Made by a program: the position numbers and the translations under genes. 64,000 nt of DNA from Ferruginibacter sp. (GTDB lineage Bacteria; Bacteroidota; Bacteroidia; Chitinophagales; Chitinophagaceae). The notes below the pieces were generated by a model. The model worked only from the letters and a program-made list of their open reading frames with translations, was not told where the DNA came from and ran no database searches. Positions 46,944 through 55,548 of this stretch are shown piece after piece. How positions within the stretch are numbered: the first letter of the stretch is position 1; each line of letters begins with the position of its first letter. Location of the stretch: contig NZ_JAQBNR010000010.1 of assembly GCF_028288465.1 (NCBI RefSeq), forward strand, positions 1-64,000, read 5' to 3'.

Positions 46944-47136
46944 GTAAACAGCATGTCTTTATTTCTTACTTGCTTTTTTTTAGACAAATATCTAATGGGA
47001 GTTAGTTTTTAATGGGCAGGATTGACTTTGGTGTGGCATTGTGCACAAAGTTGGTGTAGCAGGTCCGCAACACTTGCTTCAAATTCAAGCCGGTCATTTA
47101 TCCCGTGACAGGGCTTGTTAAAGTAAACAGCATGTC
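46944..47136. repeat. 14-bp direct repeat GTAAACAGCATGTC, two exact copies
   Basis: Exact copies at 46944-46957 and 47123-47136, 179 bases apart, in the divergent intergenic region. The first lies 35 bases upstream of the glycosyltransferase start at 46908, the second upstream of the exopolysaccharide operon. The length makes chance unlikely; a shared regulator-binding site is inferred. A 10-bp palindrome TTGTGCACAA (47039-47048) lies between them. Confidence 0.65.
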
Positions 47137-47200
47137 AACTGCCCCGTGCGTTTTTTTTAGTATAACAACCCGGTAATGGATGAATTATTCATTTGCTGTA

Positions 47201-47236
47201 GCGATATTTTTATCGCAATCGTAGATGAATATCTAC
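47201..47236. promoter_or_regulatory. Two tandem perfect palindromes upstream of the exopolysaccharide operon
   Basis: GCGATA-TTTT-TATCGC at 47201-47216 and GTAGAT-GAAT-ATCTAC at 47221-47236: both have 6-bp perfect arms and 4-base centres. Their centres are 20 bp apart, about two helical turns, so two dimers would sit on one DNA face. They lie about 145 bases before the first gene of the operon. No T-run, so not terminators. Confidence 0.6.
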
Positions 47237-47379
47237 AAATAAGTTCATCCAACTTAAGTTATAATATCAGTGAAAGATATCCGTTGTAAAACTTGTTATC
47301 CCGATAAAAAAGCACCCTGCAAAGAATGAATTAATACATGTTGTATGATTTTATTCTGAACAGTAAAATACATATATCC

Positions 47380-47781
47380 ATGAATCAATCAACACCGCAA
47401 CTATCAATGCTGGCCATTGATGACGAAGTCTCCATTCAGCTAATTCTGCAGCATTATTTCAAAGATGTTTTTTCCGTGGTTACCAAGGGCAATGGCAAAG
47501 AGGCATTGGCATGGATGCAGGAAGGAAATATTCCTGACATCATCGTCGCAGACCTTAATATGCCGGAAATGGATGGCTACACTTTTATTTACCAGGTACG
47601 GTCCAGTGGTTACTTAAAAAATATTCCAATGGTAATGCTTTCCGGCAGTGATAGTACCGACAATAAAATCCGCTGCCTGGAATCGGGTGCCGATGATTTT
47701 ATGGTGAAGCCTTTTAATCCCCGTGAACTGTCTGCACGAATGAACGGCATCCTTCGCCGCAACGGAAAAAAGAATTCATAA
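47380..47781 (+). CDS. Single-domain response regulator (CheY-like receiver)
   Basis: A 133-residue protein made of one receiver domain and no output domain. Acidic pocket Asp14-Asp15 (MLAIDDEVS), phospho-acceptor Asp58 (VADLNMPEMDGYTF), switch Ser near 87 (MLSGSDS) and Lys110 (MVKPFNP) are all present, so it should be phosphorylated by a histidine kinase. I chose ATG 47380; an in-frame ATG at 47338 would add 14 residues that look non-coding. It lies 12 bases upstream of a fusion gene that itself begins with a degenerate receiver, so it probably controls or pairs with polysaccharide initiation at the protein level (inference). The PAS kinase at 62900 is a possible partner at the far end of the locus. 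Confidence 0.88.
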   Translation: MNQSTPQLSMLAIDDEVSIQLILQHYFKDVFSVVTKGNGKEALAWMQEGNIPDIIVADLNMPEMDGYTFIYQVRSSGYLKNIPMVMLSGSDSTDNKIRCLESGADDFMVKPFNPRELSARMNGILRRNGKKNS

Positions 47782-47793
47782 AAAATAGTACCT

Positions 47794-48969
47794 ATGATAA
47801 ACACAGACCAGAGAGTAGCCGTAATTACCAGCCAGGCTGCTATAGCAGACCATATCAGGGTAGCATTGAAAGATTTATTTGATGTAGATACTTTTAAAAA
47901 TGGCCTGGCGCTACACCATGCCATGGAAAAAACAACGCCTTATAAAGCCATTATTACGGATGATGAATTACTGGGTGCCAACGGTATCCCATTGCGTAAA
48001 ACGCTCAGCAGTTTTGGATATGGAAAAATACCGTTTATGGTAGTGATGAACCAGATTGACAATGAACAGCGCAACATGGCAATGAGTGCAAGTATTGCTG
48101 AAATATTTTCGAAACCAATTGACCAAAATGCACTGCGTACAAGAATTCCTTACCTGGTGGAAAATTACAATAGTAAGACAGGGGCGGCAGCAACGGCACT
48201 ACAGTATAAACTCCCTTTAATCAAACGCATTTTCGATATTACATTTTCCGGGTTGGCCTTACTGATGTTAAGTCCGCTCTTTTTGATCATCGCCATTTTG
48301 GTACGGGCAGAAAGTAAGGGACCGGTTTTTTATTACTCGTTACGCGTGGGTTCCGGGTATAAAGTGTTTAAGTTTTATAAATTTCGTTCCATGTTTACCG
48401 GTGCCGATGCAAAGCTGAAAGATTTGTCGCACCTGAATCAATACAATCTTGCTAAAACTTCGCCGGTGGCGGAAGAGCCCGCAGTAAAAGAGTTGTGTGA
48501 GTTTTGCGAACAGGCAGGAACGGGTTGCATTAACCCGCTGTACGCAGATAATAAAGTTGTTTGCGAGACTTTATATAACCAGCAGAAAGAAAGCAATGTT
48601 GATTCTGCCTTTATTAAAATTAAAAATGATCCCCGTATTACACGCATTGGCAATTTTATCCGCAATACCAGTATTGATGAACTGCCCCAGTTGTGGAACG
48701 TTTTTATTGGCGATATGTCGATTGTTGGCAACAGGCCCCTGCCATTGTACGAAGCTGAAAAAATTACTACGGATAAATATGCATTGCGCTTTATGGCTCC
48801 CGCCGGTATCACCGGATTGTGGCAGGTAGAAAAAAGAGGCAGGGGAGAAATGTCGGAAGGAGAAAGATTAAACCTTGATAATAATTATGCTAAAACCCAC
48901 AGTTTCGCAAATGATATCCGGCTGATCATGCGTACCATTCCGGCCTTGTTTCAGTCTGAAAATGTTTAA
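47794..48969 (+). CDS. Pseudo-receiver fused to polyprenyl-phosphate sugar phosphotransferase
   Basis: A 391-residue fusion. Residues 5-118 have a receiver layout, but the acidic pair is missing (VAVITSQAA); IITDDELLG keeps an Asp near the phospho-site and FSKPID the Lys, so it is a pseudo-receiver. Residues 140-391 form the membrane-bound phosphoglycosyltransferase (PF02397-like): KRIFDITFSGLALLMLSPLF with its membrane hairpin, FYKFRSMFTGADAK, NDPRITRIGNFIRNTSIDEL, GDMSIVGNRPLPLY and ITGLWQVEKRGR. It starts chain synthesis by moving sugar-1-phosphate onto undecaprenyl phosphate. Between FRSM and NDPR lies an insert of about 50 residues with C235-x2-C238-x6-C245-x11-C257, a possible metal or iron-sulfur site. 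Its stop overlaps the next start by eight bases. Confidence 0.88.
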   Translation: MINTDQRVAVITSQAAIADHIRVALKDLFDVDTFKNGLALHHAMEKTTPYKAIITDDELLGANGIPLRKTLSSFGYGKIPFMVVMNQIDNEQRNMAMSASIAEIFSKPIDQNALRTRIPYLVENYNSKTGAAATALQYKLPLIKRIFDITFSGLALLMLSPLFLIIAILVRAESKGPVFYYSLRVGSGYKVFKFYKFRSMFTGADAKLKDLSHLNQYNLAKTSPVAEEPAVKELCEFCEQAGTGCINPLYADNKVVCETLYNQQKESNVDSAFIKIKNDPRITRIGNFIRNTSIDELPQLWNVFIGDMSIVGNRPLPLYEAEKITTDKYALRFMAPAGITGLWQVEKRGRGEMSEGERLNLDNNYAKTHSFANDIRLIMRTIPALFQSENV

Positions 48970-49732
48970 AAAAAAATACATGTACCGGCTAAGAATTTTT
49001 GCCTTTACCTTTTTCCTCTGCGTTTCATTTCTAAATCGGTTATCTGCGCAGCAGGCTTCACCTGGCTTGGATTCTTTAGTAATAAAGGTGTTGGCAAATG
49101 ATGCTTTACTGCCAATGCTGATTGATTCTGCTATTAAATATTCGCCTGAGGCACGTAAATCACGCAGTATGGAAACACGGGCAGACCTGAATTTGAAAAT
49201 GAACAAAAAAGCCATTTTTGATATCGTGTCGCTGCACAGCTCTTATGGGTATGGTACCAACTATTCCGCTGTAAACAATCAATCTGCTGTTGTAGGAAAT
49301 AACCTTACAACATCCCAGTCGGCGTTTTATAATTTGGGTGTGGGTGTTCAGCTTCCGCTCTCCATGCTGGTAAACAGAAAGAATGTAACGCGTATACAAA
49401 AGACAATGCTGGACGTTGCTGTGGCGGAAAAAGACAACTCCGAATTGCAGATTAAACAGGATGTAATAACGCTTTACCAGGAATTTAAATTAGAACAAAA
49501 GTTGCTGGTTATAAGCAGTAAAAATAAACAGTCGGCCGAAGTAAATAATACCATTGCGCAAAAAGACTTTTTAAATGCCCAGATATCCATTGACCAGGTG
49601 TCTGCAGTGGCGGAGAAATATAATAAGTCGGTGGTTGATTTTGAGACAAACATTATCAAGTTTCAAACCAGCCTGATGCAGCTGCAGGCATACACCCATA
49701 CGGATTTATCATTGTTAATAAGAAAGCTTTAA
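48962..49732 (+). CDS. Short TolC-family outer membrane protein
   Basis: A 256-residue exported protein with a signal peptide (about 1-28, IFAFTFFLCVSFLNRLSAQ). A helical LxxLIDSAIKYSPEARKSRS start is typical of TolC-family efflux proteins, followed by alternating beta text (YGYGTNYSAV, YNLGVGVQLPLSML) and long helices (AEKDNSELQIKQDVITLYQE; FLNAQISIDQVSAVAEKYNK). Normal TolC-family proteins are about 430-480 residues and carry two repeats; this has about one. It overlaps the initiating transferase by 8 bases and ends in a TAATG overlap with the chain-length gene, so translation is coupled. It stands where a Wza-type export protein would be expected and may form the outer-membrane exit for the polymer (inference). 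Confidence 0.82.
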   Translation: MFKKKYMYRLRIFAFTFFLCVSFLNRLSAQQASPGLDSLVIKVLANDALLPMLIDSAIKYSPEARKSRSMETRADLNLKMNKKAIFDIVSLHSSYGYGTNYSAVNNQSAVVGNNLTTSQSAFYNLGVGVQLPLSMLVNRKNVTRIQKTMLDVAVAEKDNSELQIKQDVITLYQEFKLEQKLLVISSKNKQSAEVNNTIAQKDFLNAQISIDQVSAVAEKYNKSVVDFETNIIKFQTSLMQLQAYTHTDLSLLIRKL

Positions 49733-51837
49733 TGAGTTTTGTTTATTTCATAAAACTATTATTAAGAAACCTGCTCTGGCTGATAGCGATACCTGTTGCA
49801 ATGGCAGGTGCCATTTTTCATTTTACAAAAAACGAAGTAAAAGTATATTCTTCTGAATCCGTTATCTACACGGGTATTGCCTCCGGCTATAGTTTAAGTG
49901 GTAATAATAAGGCTGATTTCTTTGCCACCAGCAATGCATTTGATAACCTGCTTTCGCTTATCAACTCCCGTGATACCAAGCAGGAAGTGGCTATCCGTTT
50001 ATTAGCCAGTCATATCCTCAACGAAAAGTTTAACCCTGAAGTGATGTCGGCCGGATCTTTCAAAGATTTAAAAAAACTCGTGCCCGATAGTATCAGGAAA
50101 ATTGTAGTGAAGCCAGGTGTAGAAGAAACTGCTGCTGCATTGCATCAGTATATGGGCGGAAAGGAGGGGAACTTAATTTTTACTATCATTAATTCTGACA
50201 ATCCATTTTACTCCATTAATACACTTGATAATATCAAGGCAAATCGCATCAGTTCGAGTGACCTTATAAAAATTTCTTACCAATGCAATGATGCAGCCAT
50301 ATGCAAGCAAACACTCGAGTTGCTGGAAGAGTCTTTTATGAAGAAGCACCGGATGCTGAAAGAAGGTCAATCAGAATCGGTAGTAGAATACTTTGAAAAA
50401 GAAACCCGTGGTGCCTATGCCCGTTTGAACGAGGCTGAAATGAGCTTCATGCAGTTCAATAAGTCGAACGATATCATTAACTATTATGAGCAAACGAAAG
50501 CGGTAGCGGTGGAAAAGGAAAACCTGGATGCCCAAAATCATAACCTGGAGATGGATAAAATGGCCAGCATGAAATCGCTGGAAACAGTTAATGAAAATAT
50601 TAAGGGACGCCTTTACCAGAACGAATATGGTGCCGCTATTTTAAAAGATAAAGAACAATTGTCGGATGTTAACAGCAGGATTGCCTTGGGTGATATTATG
50701 GGTAAAACAGAGCCTGGCCATCAGCAAACGATGGACAGCCTGCACAATATTGCCGCTGTACTCGAAAAAAAACTGGCCGGTTCCGTAAATAATCTTTACC
50801 TGCAAACCCTTACGCCTAATGGCATACCAACAAAAAATGTACTGGACGAATGGCTGAAAACTTCGCTTGCATTTGAGCAAAGCAAAGCCCGGCTGGCCGC
50901 AATGGGTAAACGAAGAGTTGAGTTTGTGGATCAGTACCGGAAGTATGCGCCGCTGGGAGCCACGCTTAAAAAAATTGAACGCCAGATAAACGTATCAGAA
51001 CAGGAGTACCTGGAATTACTGAAAGGTTTAAACACAGCCAAACTTACCCAGCAAAACAATGAATTAACTACCAAATTAAATGTGGTTGATCCACCTTTTT
51101 TACCGCTTAAAGCCAATCCATCCAAGCGTATCATGCTGGTGGTGGTGGGTTTTTTGGTTGGATTTATATTGGTGCTGATCGGCACACTTGCCCGTGCCCT
51201 GATCAATAAAACGTTGCAGAAGCCTGATAAGGCCTGCCAGTCAACCGGCATGTCATTACTGGGCATTTATCCGCTTTTGAACGCCAATAGCGAGTTTATA
51301 GAAAAGGCAAATGTGAGGCTGATGCAGCAGTTGTTATCACGCATCAATATGTCGGCAAAGCCGGTTACGGTTGGTCTTTTCAGCATACAGGGCAGCGAGG
51401 GTAAAACCACCATTATGGATTTGTGGCAGCAACAGCTAACTGCCCTTGACTATAAGGTCATTTCCCTGCAATGGAAAGACGGTATAGTGCCGTATACTAC
51501 AGGAAGTGATATTGTTTTAATGGAATTTCCGCCACTGGATACTTTGGTTATTAAGCCCGGCATGCTACCCAAAACTGATCACAGCTTCCTGGTGTGCAGG
51601 GCCAACCGTATATGGGGTACAATTGATAAACAACTATTGGAAATTTTTAGCAAAACATCCGGTAACCAGCCGTCCTTATTGCTCAATGGTATCACCACTG
51701 ATTTTGCGGAAGAATATATCGGCGAAGTTCCACGCAAGAGATCCGGTATCCGGAGCTTTATAAAAAAACTGGTAAAGTTTGAATTTGGTAACAGAAAAAA
51801 AATAAATAACAAAAAGAAACGCGATGGCAAAAACTAA
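49732..51837 (+). CDS. Wzz/Wzc-like chain-length protein with degenerate kinase domain
   Basis: A 701-residue inner-membrane protein. TM1 at about 8-28 (LLWLIAIPVAMAGAIFHF), a long periplasmic region with coiled coil (about 215-450), and TM2 at about 466-490 (MLVVVGFLVGFILVLIG). The C-terminal cytoplasmic domain resembles a BY-kinase: Walker A-like GSEGKTT from residue 554, but the Walker A' segment reads VISLQWKDG without its aspartates and the Walker B-like segment LMEFPPLD has Glu for Asp. The tail is Lys/Arg-rich rather than Tyr-rich, so tyrosine autophosphorylation is unlikely. It should set polymer length and link to the exit protein. Overlaps the genes on both sides (by 1 and 14 bases). 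Confidence 0.85.
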   Translation: MSFVYFIKLLLRNLLWLIAIPVAMAGAIFHFTKNEVKVYSSESVIYTGIASGYSLSGNNKADFFATSNAFDNLLSLINSRDTKQEVAIRLLASHILNEKFNPEVMSAGSFKDLKKLVPDSIRKIVVKPGVEETAAALHQYMGGKEGNLIFTIINSDNPFYSINTLDNIKANRISSSDLIKISYQCNDAAICKQTLELLEESFMKKHRMLKEGQSESVVEYFEKETRGAYARLNEAEMSFMQFNKSNDIINYYEQTKAVAVEKENLDAQNHNLEMDKMASMKSLETVNENIKGRLYQNEYGAAILKDKEQLSDVNSRIALGDIMGKTEPGHQQTMDSLHNIAAVLEKKLAGSVNNLYLQTLTPNGIPTKNVLDEWLKTSLAFEQSKARLAAMGKRRVEFVDQYRKYAPLGATLKKIERQINVSEQEYLELLKGLNTAKLTQQNNELTTKLNVVDPPFLPLKANPSKRIMLVVVGFLVGFILVLIGTLARALINKTLQKPDKACQSTGMSLLGIYPLLNANSEFIEKANVRLMQQLLSRINMSAKPVTVGLFSIQGSEGKTTIMDLWQQQLTALDYKVISLQWKDGIVPYTTGSDIVLMEFPPLDTLVIKPGMLPKTDHSFLVCRANRIWGTIDKQLLEIFSKTSGNQPSLLLNGITTDFAEEYIGEVPRKRSGIRSFIKKLVKFEFGNRKKINNKKKRDGKN

Positions 51838-53143
51838 TAACCAGGTGGCCATTCATTCAATGGCTTTGGCAAGCCAGCTATTGCCCGCTGTTATCGGCAT
51901 CTTATCTTTTATGGCGCTGGTAAGGGTTACGCAGCCGGATGTACTGGGCCAGTACCTTATTTACACTGCAGCGGTAATGCTGTTCGAGATGATTAAAGCC
52001 GGTGGATTACAGTCTGCGATGGTAATGCGGGTATCTACCAATGATAAAGAACAACAACAAAAAATTATTGGCAGCGCCTACTGGCTGGGTGGTATTGCCT
52101 CCCTTATTATCTCTTTTGTATTACTGGTGCTGTTCTTTTCCGGTTTGTTTGAAAAGCAACCAGGCATACAGGTTTTTTGCGGCTGGTATGCCTGCCTGGG
52201 TATCATTAATTTACCACTCAATATTGCAGAGGCTTCGGCTGTAGCCAGGCAGGATATCAGGTTTTTATTGTACCTGCGGCTGGCGCAAACGCTGGGTGGC
52301 TGGGCTATTGTGGTGTATGCATGTTTTTTTACTGCCAGTCTGGAGAGCTTTGCAACGGTTAATTTAATGTTTACTGCGCTGGTTATGATAGTGATTTTAT
52401 TACTCCGCAAAACCAACCCGTTGCTGATTAAATATAAAGTAATGGAAGAGGTGAAAACGCTGGTGAATCTGATCAGGTATACCATGGCCGCCCAGGCTAC
52501 TACCAACCTTTTAAAAACTGCTGATACTTTTATTATTGGCAGTATGATGGGGCCGGCAGCAGTAGCCATTTATGCCATACCGTTGAGGCTTGCCGAACTT
52601 TTTGAAATTCCGTTGAGAAGTTTAAGTACAACCGCTTTTCCGCAGCTGGCTAAAAAACACAATCATTCAGACCATACCGGCTTCAGGCAAACTTTTGTAC
52701 AATACCTGTCATGGGGCTACATGTTATATATACCGGCATTATTGGGTGCTTTTATTTTTGCTCCCTATATTATTTTACTTTTTGGTGGTCACAAGTATGC
52801 GGATGCTACTTCCATTTTCAGGATATTTATTTTGTTGGGCTTGTGCCTGCCTGCAAACCGTATCATTGGCATCAGCCTGGATGCGCTGCAAAAGCCTGGT
52901 AAAAATTTAATTAAAATTGTTGCCATGGCTGTCATAAATATCGTAGGCGATGTGGTGGCAATTAAATTTTCAAACAGTTTAAACTGGGTAGCATTTGTAT
53001 CGGTATTAAACGCGGCAAGCGGCGCCATACTGGGTTGGTGGATTTTAAAAGGCACCGGCCTGCTGGAAAAGGGAAATATTTTCAGCGAAATATACAACTA
53101 CAGTAATTCATTTGTAAAACTGCGGTTACACCGTGTAAAATAA
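51824..53143 (+). CDS. Wzx-type oligosaccharide flippase
   Basis: A 439-residue polytopic membrane protein with about 12 TM segments and few charged residues, of the polysaccharide-biosynthesis/MATE-like superfamily. The N-terminus (AIHSMALASQLLPAVIGILS; FMALVRVTQPDVLGQYLIYT) and middle (LLKTADTFIIGSMMGPAAVA; IYAIPLRLAELFEIPLRSLS) are typical of Wzx/RfbX flippases. It carries lipid-linked repeat units across the inner membrane. Starts 14 bases inside the end of the chain-length gene and precedes the polymerase by 14 bases. Confidence 0.88.
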   Translation: MAKTNNQVAIHSMALASQLLPAVIGILSFMALVRVTQPDVLGQYLIYTAAVMLFEMIKAGGLQSAMVMRVSTNDKEQQQKIIGSAYWLGGIASLIISFVLLVLFFSGLFEKQPGIQVFCGWYACLGIINLPLNIAEASAVARQDIRFLLYLRLAQTLGGWAIVVYACFFTASLESFATVNLMFTALVMIVILLLRKTNPLLIKYKVMEEVKTLVNLIRYTMAAQATTNLLKTADTFIIGSMMGPAAVAIYAIPLRLAELFEIPLRSLSTTAFPQLAKKHNHSDHTGFRQTFVQYLSWGYMLYIPALLGAFIFAPYIILLFGGHKYADATSIFRIFILLGLCLPANRIIGISLDALQKPGKNLIKIVAMAVINIVGDVVAIKFSNSLNWVAFVSVLNAASGAILGWWILKGTGLLEKGNIFSEIYNYSNSFVKLRLHRVK

Positions 53144-53157
53144 CTGCCGCAGCAACC

Positions 53158-54603
53158 ATGGAACAAAACTTGTTTTATAATCCTTCGGAGCAATACACCA
53201 GGCATTTGTGGCTGGTGCCGGGTATTTTAATGGCGGTTTTTTTCGGTTGGCTGATGGCGGGCAAGGGTATTGCCATTGGAGTTGTTTTAGTTGTGCTGCC
53301 CTTTATTGTAGCGTTTCTTATTCTTGTTTTTTTATATCCCCGTATTGGCCTTCTTTCATTTGTGATTTACAGTTTTTTGATGCCTGTGATTGGACGCCAC
53401 CTGGCGGGTGTACAGGTGGGTCTGGGTACCGACGCTTTGCTGATACTTACCTGGTTGGGCGTAATTTTTTACAGAACAAGAAAGTACCGGTTTAGCCAGT
53501 TAAGAAATGATTTGTGCTGGCTTGCATTGGTGTGGTTTATTTTAACTGTGCTGGAAATGGGCAATCCTGCCCGGCCCAATGTGGTTGGCTGGTTGCAGGA
53601 GATGCGCACCATTGCTTTATACTGGATATTGTGCGTACCATTAACTTTTTTAATTCTCAATAAAAAAACAGATGTACTGCTCTTTTTAAATATCATCATC
53701 ATCCTGTCATTTGTGGGCGCCTTGTATGGCATGAAACAGATTTATATCGGCCTGGATGAGGCGGAAAAAGTTTGGCTGGAAGCGCACCGGAGTACGCATT
53801 GGTTGTTCGGTAAACTAAGGGTGTTTAGTTATTACCTGGAAGCCGGTCAGTTTGGCGCTTCCCAGGCCTGTGTTGCAATTACGTGTTTTGTACTTGCATC
53901 CGGACCGCATTCCAAAGCAAAAAGAATTTGGTACCTCGTTGCAGGGTTATGTATTTTTTATGGCATGCTGCTTTCTGGTACAAGGGGTGCGCTCGGGGGC
54001 ATTGTTGGCGGCGGCTTTGTTTTTTTAGTACTAAGTAAACAGGTGAAAATAATTCTCCTGGGTGGCATCATAGGGTTGGGGTTTATCGGCATGCTCAAAT
54101 TTACTTCTATCGGTAGTGGTAATGACCAGATGAAGCGTTTGCGTTCGGGCACAGATCCAAACGATCCCTCTTTTCAACTGCGGCTCATCAACCAGCGAAC
54201 ACTGAGCAATATGTTAGCCAGCAAACCCTTTGGAACGGGCGTCGGAACAATCGGAATGTGGGGCGTTTCTTACAATAAACACATACCCACTGCTAAAATT
54301 CCACCCGATAGCCTGTATGTGAAAATATGGGCCATGTATGGCATCATCGGTTTTATTCTGTGGTTTGGTATCATGCTGTACATACTTGGAAAATGTGCCG
54401 GTATTATCTGGAACACCCGGGATCCGGTATTGCGCAACCAGCTGTGCGCATTGTGTGCAGGCTACGCCGGCATATTACTTTGCAGCTATGGTAATGAGGT
54501 AATGAACGCATTGCCTTCTCTTTCAATTGTACACATGAGCTGGGCGCTGATATGGATGAGCCCGCGCTGGGATACACCTGTACCTAAAACCGTTGCCGCA
54601 TGA
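53158..54603 (+). CDS. Wzy-type polymerase / O-antigen ligase family
   Basis: A 481-residue polytopic membrane protein with about 10-12 TM segments. The Wzy_C-type core is visible as MLLSGTRGALGGIVGGGFVF (about 272-291) followed by a periplasmic loop (TDPNDPSFQLRLINQRTLSN; FGTGVGTIGMWGV), with the conserved arginines used in polymerisation. It should join repeat units at the periplasmic face. A ligase role cannot be excluded by sequence, but the context (Wzx, Wzz and glycosyltransferases, no lipid A-core genes) favours polymerase. Its stop overlaps the next start (ATGA). Confidence 0.88.
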   Translation: MEQNLFYNPSEQYTRHLWLVPGILMAVFFGWLMAGKGIAIGVVLVVLPFIVAFLILVFLYPRIGLLSFVIYSFLMPVIGRHLAGVQVGLGTDALLILTWLGVIFYRTRKYRFSQLRNDLCWLALVWFILTVLEMGNPARPNVVGWLQEMRTIALYWILCVPLTFLILNKKTDVLLFLNIIIILSFVGALYGMKQIYIGLDEAEKVWLEAHRSTHWLFGKLRVFSYYLEAGQFGASQACVAITCFVLASGPHSKAKRIWYLVAGLCIFYGMLLSGTRGALGGIVGGGFVFLVLSKQVKIILLGGIIGLGFIGMLKFTSIGSGNDQMKRLRSGTDPNDPSFQLRLINQRTLSNMLASKPFGTGVGTIGMWGVSYNKHIPTAKIPPDSLYVKIWAMYGIIGFILWFGIMLYILGKCAGIIWNTRDPVLRNQLCALCAGYAGILLCSYGNEVMNALPSLSIVHMSWALIWMSPRWDTPVPKTVAA

Positions 54604-55538
54604 AAACACCACTCGTTTCTATCATTACCATCAACTACAATACGCCGGCTGTAACCGGTGCGTTACTGCAATCACTATCGTTGATCACTTATCCCAACTG
54701 GGAAGTAATTGTGGTAGACAATGCATCACCTCAATACAGTTCTGCAGAATTGAAAAAAGATTTTCCTTTTATCAAACATATTTCTTCTCCTGTAAATACC
54801 GGTTTTGCCGGTGGCAATAATATAGGGCTTCACTTTGCCAAAGGAGAATACGCTTTTCTTTTAAACAATGATACAGAAGTAACGCCTGACCTGTTGACCA
54901 TACTGGTGGCGCATTTGCAGCAACATCCGGAATGTGGCATTGCATGCCCAAAAATAAAATATTTTTCTCTGCCGGATACCATTCAGTATGCTGGTGCGGT
55001 TGGCCTGCACCCTTTAACCAGCAGAAGTTACGACATCGGTGCTCTGCAAAAAGACAACGGCCAGTTTAACGATATACGCAAAACGGACTTACCTATGGGG
55101 GCAGCCATGATGATACCTGTGAGCCTGGTAAAGAAAGTGGGAGTGATGAGCGAAATGTTTTTCTTATACTATGAAGAGCTTGACTGGTCGGCCCGTTTTA
55201 AAAAAGCCGGTTACGAAGTGCACTACGTAGGAACGACCCAGGTATTTCACAAGGAATCGGTATCAACAGGAAAAAATTCTGCCTTCAAAACCTTTTATTT
55301 ATTCCGCAACAGGTTGCTGTACATCCGCAGAAATTATAGGGGATGGCGATGGCTGATAGCAACTTCTTTTTTTGTCCTGATTTCAACTCCGGTTCATTTT
55401 TTAAAACATGCCGTTAAAAGCGAATGGGGACACAGCAAGTCAATCATCAGGGCGTTGCGCTGGAATATAAAACATGACCCGTTTACTGAACCGGCTATTC
55501 ATTCTTCATCTGTAGCAACCCAACTATCAACTGATTAA
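54600..55538 (+). CDS. Family 2 glycosyltransferase, rhamnosyltransferase-like
   Basis: A 312-residue GT-A enzyme. VSIITINYNTPAVTGALLQS (5-24) and WEVIVVDNASPQYSSAELKK bind the nucleotide. FAGGNNIGLHFAKGEYAFLL precedes NNDTE (metal-binding DxD equivalent), and FFLYYEELDWSARFKKAGYE carries the catalytic-base EELD text. The sequence resembles WbbL-type rhamnosyltransferases. A short hydrophobic part near the C-terminus (SFFVLISTPVHFLKH) may dock it on the membrane. Shares an ATGA overlap with the polymerase gene. Confidence 0.9.
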   Translation: MKTPLVSIITINYNTPAVTGALLQSLSLITYPNWEVIVVDNASPQYSSAELKKDFPFIKHISSPVNTGFAGGNNIGLHFAKGEYAFLLNNDTEVTPDLLTILVAHLQQHPECGIACPKIKYFSLPDTIQYAGAVGLHPLTSRSYDIGALQKDNGQFNDIRKTDLPMGAAMMIPVSLVKKVGVMSEMFFLYYEELDWSARFKKAGYEVHYVGTTQVFHKESVSTGKNSAFKTFYLFRNRLLYIRRNYRGWRWLIATSFFVLISTPVHFLKHAVKSEWGHSKSIIRALRWNIKHDPFTEPAIHSSSVATQLSTD

Positions 55539-55548
55539 ACCAACACCT

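Noticed and set aside
46135..47136. Insertion sequence suspected from the 14-bp direct repeat
   Set aside because: No transposase gene and no terminal inverted repeats; the DNA between the repeats is plain intergenic sequence.
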